Shown here one piece after another: positions 58,858 through 64,000 of a stretch of 64,000 nucleotides of DNA. Source of the stretch: Actinoplanes utahensis (GTDB taxonomy: Bacteria; Actinomycetota; Actinomycetes; Mycobacteriales; Micromonosporaceae). Each line of letters opens with the position of its first letter. Position 1 is the stretch's first letter. The notes below the pieces were generated by a model. It was not told where the DNA came from and made no database searches. It saw only the letters and a list, made by a program, of their open reading frames with translations. The position numbers and the translations under genes were made by a program. The DNA is taken from positions 49,873 through 113,872 of the forward strand of contig NZ_BOMZ01000030.1 of the NCBI RefSeq assembly GCF_016862455.1. The letters run 5' to 3'.

Positions 58858-60987
58858 TTACCGAACGATGCGGGAATGCGCCGAGTGGTCCCGGTCGAAG
58901 AGCGGCTCCGCCGCCACCGAGGCGGCCAGCCGGCGGCCACCGAAACCGATCTCCACCTGCGTGCCGGGCGCGGCCAGAACCGCGGGCAGCCACGCGTACG
59001 CGATCGGGGCGCCGACGGTCCAGCCGTACGCCGCCTCGGCCACATGACCCACCACGAAACCGCCGGCGTACACCGGCTCCCGTCCGGCCGGCGCCTCCCC
59101 GCCCCCGGCGAGCAGCAGGCAGGCCAGCCGGCGATCCGGATCGGCCCGGTCCTCGGCCTCCGGATCGACCCGCCATCCGGACTCCAGCCGCAGGCTCTCG
59201 AAGGCGACGTGACCGGCAGCGATCAGCCCGAACTCCCGGCCCGCCGCCCACAGCGTGTCCCAGAGCCGTGTGCCGTACCCCGCCTCGGTGTAGATCTCCC
59301 AGCCCGGCTCCCCCACGGCCGGCACCCGCAGCGCCGTCACCGGAACCATGCCCAGGCAGCCCTCCCAGGCGTCCGGCTGCCCCGCGGACCGCCGGCCGGT
59401 CAGCGACGCGACCAGCTCACGGGCCACCGGCCCCCAGACACCGAGGCCACAGGTGCCCGCACTGACGTCGCGCACCGTGACCCCCGGCGGGGCGTGCCGG
59501 CGCAGCCGGTCCAGGTCGAGCGGGCCGCCGACGGCCAGGATCCGGTGCTCGGCGGGACGTGCGACGGTCATCGCACCGGACTCGATCACCGACCCCACCG
59601 GCGGGCCGTCCACCGGACCGGTCAGCTCGATCCGGGTGGCCGCGGTCAGGTCGAAGAGAGCCACCTTGCGGCGGGTCGCCCGCGCCTCGGTCTCGGCGAC
59701 CGGGAAGCCGTGCCGGGCGTCGCCGGCGGGCGGATCGGTGCCGTACCAGAGCGGCCGTTCCCATCCGCCCGCCTCGCCGAAGACCGCGCCGAGTTCGACC
59801 TGACGCGCGTGGAACGGACTGACGAGAAGGTCCCGCACCGGCCGGGAGAGGCTTTCGCGGAGGTACGCCGGAGCGCGCTGCCCCGCGGTGAAACGGTGCA
59901 GATCGCACTCGCGCAGATCGATCCCGGGCCGCCCGTCGACGATCCACTCGGTGAGCGCCTTCGCCGCGCCCGCCGAGTGCGCCACCTCGACGGCGGTGGC
60001 GGTCCACAGTCCCCGTGGCTCGTACGCCTCGCCCAGCAGCGGAAATCCGTCCGCCGTGACCGCCAGCACCCCACCGGAGGCGTCGTCGAGGGCGGTGCCG
60101 CGCAGCGCCGGAATCAGCTCGGTCGCCGCCGTCCAGGACTGCTTGAACCGCTCCGGCACGAACGGCAGCATCGCCGGATGCCCGTCCCCCGGCAGCTCGT
60201 CGAGACCGGCCGGAATCGGGTCGCCGCGGTAGGAGCCCACACCGAACCGGTCGCCGTGCGCCCGGAAGTGCAGGTCCCGGTCGGGGTGGCGGAGGATCGG
60301 CAGACCGTCGGAGGCGCCGGCCGGGGTGGTCCGCACCTGCTGACGGATCACCGGCAGGACCGGAACGCCGGGCATCTCGGCAGCCCAGAAGCCCGTGCAG
60401 GCGATCACGACGTCGGCCGGCAGGGTCTCGTCGTCGGCGGTCAGCACACCGGTGACCCGGCCGTTTTCCGATAAGATATTGCTGACCCGCTTATTTCCGA
60501 TAAACCGTGCGCCGCGTGATCCGGCGCGTTCCGCCTGCGTCTGCGCCGCCCGCACCGCCGGGATCAGGCCGTCTCCCGGGACGTGCAGGCCGCCGAGCAC
60601 CACGGATCTGTCGAGCAATGGGAACAGGGCCGCGCAGGCGTCCGGCTCGACCACCGCCGAGCCGACGCCCCAGGACTGCCCGAGACCGAAGCGCCGGTGC
60701 AACTCGGTGAGCCGCTCCGGGGTGGTCGCCACCTCCAGGCTGCCGACCGCCTCGAAACAGCCGAGCCGGGCGTACTTCTCCACGGTGTACCGGGCCAGCC
60801 GGGTCATGGTCCGCGACGGGTCGGTCCGGAACACCAGGCCCGGGGTGTGCGAGCTGGACCCGCCCGTGACGAAGAGCGGGCCCTGGTCCAGCACGGTGAC
60901 ACCGGTCCAGCCGCGGCCGGTCAGCTCGTCGGCCAGAGCACATCCGACGATCCCCGCACCGATGATCACCACGGCGGGCCCGGTCAC
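58858..60987 (-). CDS. FAD-dependent oxidase/dehydrogenase with GcvT domain (dimethylglycine oxidase-like)
   Basis: The protein is 709 aa. The N-terminal FAD domain (DAO fold) has the GxGxxG motif in VVIIGAGIVGCALADEL and SSSHTPGLVF. From about residue 370 come the FAD-linked C-terminal (DUF1989/GcvT-T) aminomethyltransferase domains (WYGTDPPAGD, RRKVALFDLTAATRIEL, GWEIYTEAGYGTRLWD). The layout matches dimethylglycine oxidase and sarcosine dehydrogenase, which demethylate N-methyl glycines and pass the methyl group to tetrahydrofolate. GTG 60987 follows the putative small gene by 4 bp. About 60450-60510 is locally AT-richer than its surroundings. Confidence 0.88.
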   Translation of the reverse strand: MTGPAVVIIGAGIVGCALADELTGRGWTGVTVLDQGPLFVTGGSSSHTPGLVFRTDPSRTMTRLARYTVEKYARLGCFEAVGSLEVATTPERLTELHRRFGLGQSWGVGSAVVEPDACAALFPLLDRSVVLGGLHVPGDGLIPAVRAAQTQAERAGSRGARFIGNKRVSNILSENGRVTGVLTADDETLPADVVIACTGFWAAEMPGVPVLPVIRQQVRTTPAGASDGLPILRHPDRDLHFRAHGDRFGVGSYRGDPIPAGLDELPGDGHPAMLPFVPERFKQSWTAATELIPALRGTALDDASGGVLAVTADGFPLLGEAYEPRGLWTATAVEVAHSAGAAKALTEWIVDGRPGIDLRECDLHRFTAGQRAPAYLRESLSRPVRDLLVSPFHARQVELGAVFGEAGGWERPLWYGTDPPAGDARHGFPVAETEARATRRKVALFDLTAATRIELTGPVDGPPVGSVIESGAMTVARPAEHRILAVGGPLDLDRLRRHAPPGVTVRDVSAGTCGLGVWGPVARELVASLTGRRSAGQPDAWEGCLGMVPVTALRVPAVGEPGWEIYTEAGYGTRLWDTLWAAGREFGLIAAGHVAFESLRLESGWRVDPEAEDRADPDRRLACLLLAGGGEAPAGREPVYAGGFVVGHVAEAAYGWTVGAPIAYAWLPAVLAAPGTQVEIGFGGRRLAASVAAEPLFDRDHSAHSRIVR

Positions 60988-60991
60988 CGCC

Positions 60992-61183
60992 TCAGCCCGT
61001 CCGGCTCCCGGCCGGCTGGGCCGGCCACCGCAGCCGGGGCCATCTCGGCACGGACCGCAGCCGGGCCCCCCGCCGGGCGCCGAAGCGCCGGGTCACCAGC
61101 CGGGTCTTGAGCGCACGCGAGCACAACGGCCGCCGGACCGTCACGTCGCCTTCGATCGTGTCCAGTTCGAGCCACCCCTTCAC
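60992..61183 (-). CDS. Possible small basic protein (63 aa) upstream of the oxidase
   Basis: GTG 61183 opens a frame with nearly all codons ending in G or C (WLELDTIEGDVTVRRPLC, then RRFGARRGARLRSVPR) and a stop 4 bp before the oxidase start. The acidic start and Arg-rich end are unusual. The binding site is weak (CTGGA). It could be a real leader-type gene coupled to the oxidase, or a chance frame. No family is recognised. Confidence 0.35.
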   Translation of the reverse strand: MKGWLELDTIEGDVTVRRPLCSRALKTRLVTRRFGARRGARLRSVPRWPRLRWPAQPAGSRTG

Positions 61184-61444
61184 TCCAGGTTCCGTCTCGC
61201 GGGGCCCGCGGGGGCGAGGCGAGATCCCGGCGGTGCCCGGCGTCAGCCGCGGAAAGGTCGCATACCGGTGTGGTACGTGGCCGCTCCGCGGATGCCGTCC
61301 GGCGCCACCCGGGCCACGCCGCAGCCCCTCGGGACCCGCGAGGCAGAACCTGAACCGCCACCGCGAACTGTGGACAAGGATCATCACGAGGACCGTCCCG
61401 GTCAATGGTCCGAGTCGTCTTTTACACCTGTGCAACAAGCCCGG

Positions 61445-61450
61445 CATACT
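61445..61450 (+). promoter_or_regulatory. -10-like element for the leaderless phosphodiesterase gene
   Basis: CATACT lies 6 nt before GTG 61457. No Shine-Dalgarno sequence is seen. Nothing else is recognisable in 61184-61444 apart from a short TACC/GGTA inverted repeat near 61264. Confidence 0.4.
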
Positions 61451-61456
61451 GCCCCT

Positions 61457-62218
61457 GTGGATCATCCGTTCCTCGACGCTCCGCGACCGCTCGCCTTCGC
61501 TCACCGTGGCGGCGCCGCCACCGGGGACGAGAACACCGCCGGCGCGTTCGGGCGGGCCGCCGGAATGGGCTACCGGTACATCGAGACCGACGTGCACGCC
61601 ACCGCCGACCGGGTTCCGGTGGTCATCCACGACGCGGACCTGGACCGGGTCGCCGGGCAGCGCGCCCGGGTCGCCGACCTGACCTGGGCCGACCTGTCCA
61701 CCGTCCGGGTCGGCGGGGCGTCCGTGGTGCCCCGCCTCGACGAGGTGCTGGACGCCTGGCCGGAGATCCGCTTCAACGTCGACGTCAAGTCCGACGAGGT
61801 GGTCGAGCCGGCCGTCGCCTCGGTCCGGCACACCGGCGCCGAGGACCGGGTGCTGCTCGCCTCGTTCAGCGACACCCGCCTCACCCGGGCCCGCGCCCTC
61901 GGCGGCACGCGGATCGCCACCTCCCTCGGGATGGGCTCGGTCGCCCGGCTCCGGATAGCCTCCACCGCGGGCCTGCCGCTGCGACTGCCGCCATCGGCCG
62001 CCGCCGCCCAGATCCCGGTCCGGCACGGCCGCGTCACCGTGCTCACCCAGCGTTTCCTCGCCTATCTGCACCGGCTCGGATTGGCGGTGCACGTGTGGAC
62101 GATCGACGATCCGATAGAAATGGAACGCCTTATCGACATGGGCGTGGACGGCATCATGACCGACCGTATCGAGGTACTGCGCGACGTCTATGCGGCGCGG
62201 GGGCTCTGGCCAGCCTAG
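61457..62218 (+). CDS. Glycerophosphodiester phosphodiesterase
   Basis: The protein is 253 aa in a TIM-barrel fold. It hydrolyses glycerophosphodiesters to glycerol-3-phosphate and an alcohol. The catalytic and metal residues are in place: FAHRGGAATGDENTAGAF (His, Arg, Glu), IETDVHATADRVPVVIHDADL (Glu, Asp, His) and the late VHVWTIDDPIEMERLIDMGVDGIMTDR (two adjacent parts). There is no signal peptide, so it is cytoplasmic. GTG 61457 is chosen from the leaderless -10 box and family alignment. Confidence 0.93.
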   Translation: MDHPFLDAPRPLAFAHRGGAATGDENTAGAFGRAAGMGYRYIETDVHATADRVPVVIHDADLDRVAGQRARVADLTWADLSTVRVGGASVVPRLDEVLDAWPEIRFNVDVKSDEVVEPAVASVRHTGAEDRVLLASFSDTRLTRARALGGTRIATSLGMGSVARLRIASTAGLPLRLPPSAAAAQIPVRHGRVTVLTQRFLAYLHRLGLAVHVWTIDDPIEMERLIDMGVDGIMTDRIEVLRDVYAARGLWPA

Positions 62219-62293
62219 GGTGGTGCGCGTTCACCGGGTCATCGGCTACTCTCCCAGCTCAAGGCGTTTTCGGCCGAGAACGAGTGAACTCGG

Positions 62294-62317
62294 GACATCA
62301 TCCGTTCGGCTGATGTC
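62294..62317. promoter_or_regulatory. Short hairpin between the phosphodiesterase and surface-protein genes
   Basis: GACATCA and TGATGTC pair around TCCGTTCGGC, followed by GGGGG. It may terminate the phosphodiesterase transcript. The AT-richer stretch 62335-62400 after it probably holds the promoter of the next gene. Confidence 0.4.
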
Positions 62318-62480
62318 GGGGGTTCGAGGTCCGTCCCATAAATTTCCTTTAAGTTGGCCGTAAGAATTCCCTAATTCACCGCGCGGAATTGCTTTCTGTG
62401 AGACCTGCTCCTAACGTTCGGGCGTCGGCGCCCGCTCCGGCGCCGAGTGACCGGAATTCAGGGGAAAAGAAGGTCTCGTC

Positions 62481-63956
62481 ATGCGAAGCTCGGGTCAACG
62501 ACGCACCCGGCTGCTAGCCGCCGGCGCAGTGCTCACCGCGATCGGTGGGGTCATCGGCTTCACCCAGTTCGCCTCCGCCGCGGACACCCCCGGCGAGCAG
62601 CAGGGACAGAGCGGCAAGGGCAAGGTGGTCGGCAACAACCTGACCATCCTCACCGACACCTGCGTGGACAGCGAACTGGAACCGCACGACGGCTTCCAGC
62701 GCGGCGAACGCTGCGTCTCCACCGAGTTCGGCGAGGTCGGCGCGGCCGCGAACAACCCCACCCTGCTCATCACCGAGGCGCCGCGCGACGTGACCGTGGG
62801 CCAGCCGTTCACCCTGCGGGTCAGCACCCGCAACCTCATCCGGGACCGTTTCCTCGCGGCCGGACAGGGCGGGTACTACGTGGAGAGCAGCGTGCTGCGC
62901 AACGGTCTGGTGCGCGGCCACTTCCACACCGCCTGCCGGATCCTCGACGGCACCCGCTCGGCGCCCGAGCCCGCGCCGGTGCCGGCGTTCTTCGTCGCCA
63001 CCGAGGACAGCCGCGGCGGCGCCGATCCGGACACGGTGACCATCCAGGTGCCGGGGCTGCCGCAGGCGGGGACGGCACAGTGCTCGTCGTGGGCCGGTGA
63101 CGGCTCGCACCGCATCCCGATGATGGAGCGGGCGAACCAGACGCCCGCGCTCGACTCCGTCCGCATCACGGTCCGCGCCGCCGGCAACGACGGCGAGGGC
63201 GGCAACGGGAACGAGGGCGGCGGCAACAACGGCGGCGGCAACGGCGGGAACAACGGCGGCGGCAACAACGGCGGCGGCGAGGGCGGGAACAACGGCGGCG
63301 AGGGCGACAACGGCGGGAACAACGGGGGCGAGGGCGACGACGGCGGGAACGGCAACGGTGGTGCGCAGCCCACCACGCCCGCCACGGCCGCGCCGACCGC
63401 GACCGGCAAGCCGTCGACGACCAAGCCGGCCGGGAAACCGGGCAACGCCACCGCGACCGCCACGCCGAACCGGACGACGGTGACCGCGACGCCGCGTACC
63501 AACCGCACCACCACGCCCACCGATGACGAGCAGGCCGGCGCGGCCGGCAACGACGGCGGCACGAAGGCCACCACGGCGCCCGCGCCGGCGCCCACCCGGA
63601 CACCCGCGAAGGTGGAGTCGACCACCGGCACCGGCACCGGCGGATCCACGGGCGGCGACGACGCCCCGAAGACCACGACGACGAAGAAGGCGACGACCGC
63701 GCCGGAGTTCGACGAACCGGATCCGGGCGCGACCGAGACCGGCGGCCCGGCCCTGGCCGAGGACTACGGCGACGGCACGCCCGACGACCCGGCGAGCACC
63801 TCGGACAACCTGGCCGAGCCGCCCGCCGAGCAGGGCAGGCCGATCAACCTGATCAGCAACAACCTGGTCTGGGTCGGTGGCGGCGCGGTGCTGCTCCTGG
63901 TCGGCCTGGTGATCGCCGCGTTCCTGCGGGCCCGGCCCCGGAACAACTGGCGATAA
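62481..63956 (+). CDS. Secreted, membrane-tethered surface protein with Gly/Asn and Thr/Pro stalk
   Basis: The protein is 491 aa. A signal peptide covers residues 1-34 (ending FASAAD). A globular domain of about 200 residues contains three or four Cys (DTCVDSEL, GERCVSTEF, HTACRIL, AQCSSW), probably disulfide-bonded. A Gly/Asn/Glu repeat region covers about 235-295 and a Thr/Pro/Ala stalk about 296-455. A C-terminal membrane helix (VWVGGGAVLLLVGLVIAAFL) and a basic tail (RARPRNNWR) finish it. The stalk would push the N-terminal domain through the cell wall. ATG 62481 has AGAAGG upstream. The function of the head domain is unknown. Confidence 0.85.
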   Translation: MRSSGQRRTRLLAAGAVLTAIGGVIGFTQFASAADTPGEQQGQSGKGKVVGNNLTILTDTCVDSELEPHDGFQRGERCVSTEFGEVGAAANNPTLLITEAPRDVTVGQPFTLRVSTRNLIRDRFLAAGQGGYYVESSVLRNGLVRGHFHTACRILDGTRSAPEPAPVPAFFVATEDSRGGADPDTVTIQVPGLPQAGTAQCSSWAGDGSHRIPMMERANQTPALDSVRITVRAAGNDGEGGNGNEGGGNNGGGNGGNNGGGNNGGGEGGNNGGEGDNGGNNGGEGDDGGNGNGGAQPTTPATAAPTATGKPSTTKPAGKPGNATATATPNRTTVTATPRTNRTTTPTDDEQAGAAGNDGGTKATTAPAPAPTRTPAKVESTTGTGTGGSTGGDDAPKTTTTKKATTAPEFDEPDPGATETGGPALAEDYGDGTPDDPASTSDNLAEPPAEQGRPINLISNNLVWVGGGAVLLLVGLVIAAFLRARPRNNWR

Positions 63957-64000
63957 CCAGCGGCAATCGGCGGAAAGTGGGCAGGACTCCGCACCGGTGC

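Noticed and set aside
61107..61682. 191-codon plus-strand frame overlapping the phosphodiesterase start
   Set aside because: It is out of frame with the conserved HRGG motif and lacks any start signal.

Overview
The window is about 72% GC with strong third-position GC bias. It carries F420-dependent oxidoreductases, aerobic-type cobalamin genes (cobF, cobN, cobG, cobH, a cobI-cobJ fusion) and many leaderless start sites. Together these point to a filamentous actinomycete, probably Micromonosporaceae (Actinoplanes-like). The genus is an inference. No rRNA, tRNA, CRISPR array, integrase or transposase gene was seen.

Layout. 1-9446 (minus): two tandem, stop/start-overlapping genes for giant secreted Calx-beta repeat proteins; the second runs off the left edge. 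9576-14782 (minus): NarL-type response regulator, sensor kinase and two ABC-2 type exporters in two coupled blocks. 14925-22899: RNase HI, a small membrane protein, an orphan sugar-type binding lipoprotein, a stand-alone LigD-type polymerase, a second two-component pair and a membrane GGDEF-EAL protein. 22900-24820: a long inverted repeat, a 43-bp minisatellite and two predicted F420-type enzymes. 25478-31527: a complete Opp/Dpp peptide importer, followed by a membrane-anchored CBM protein. 32310-34001: Hsp20 under a HAIR (HspR) operator and leaderless dinB with a LexA-like box. 34015-37282: a 3.3-kb apparent insertion between dinB and cobF, with 49-bp terminal inverted repeats and a duplicated dinB tail. 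It carries an unknown gene, a DHA2-type MFS pump behind a CsoR-family-like operator, and gene debris. 37285-46633: cobalamin biosynthesis, with a cobalamin riboswitch in front of cobN. 47084-58673: a secreted glycoside hydrolase, then a convergent seven-gene, fully overlapping operon for a surface polysaccharide (GT2, GT4s, GT-C-like protein, flippase), with a secreted lectin-like gene upstream. 58858-63956: an FAD/GcvT-type demethylating oxidase with a possible small upstream gene, a glycerophosphodiester phosphodiesterase and a surface-anchored stalk protein.

Themes. (1) Three copies of a conserved 50-61 bp hairpin family (17176, 32183, 46786), with compensatory base changes, sit between genes. 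(2) At least nine genes have a -10 hexamer 6-8 nt before the start codon and no Shine-Dalgarno sequence. (3) Tandem in-frame duplications (24, 39 and 90 bp) recur in unrelated genes, and a 43-bp repeat lies between genes. (4) The most unusual locus is the dinB/cobF insertion with inverted and direct repeats but no visible recombinase.
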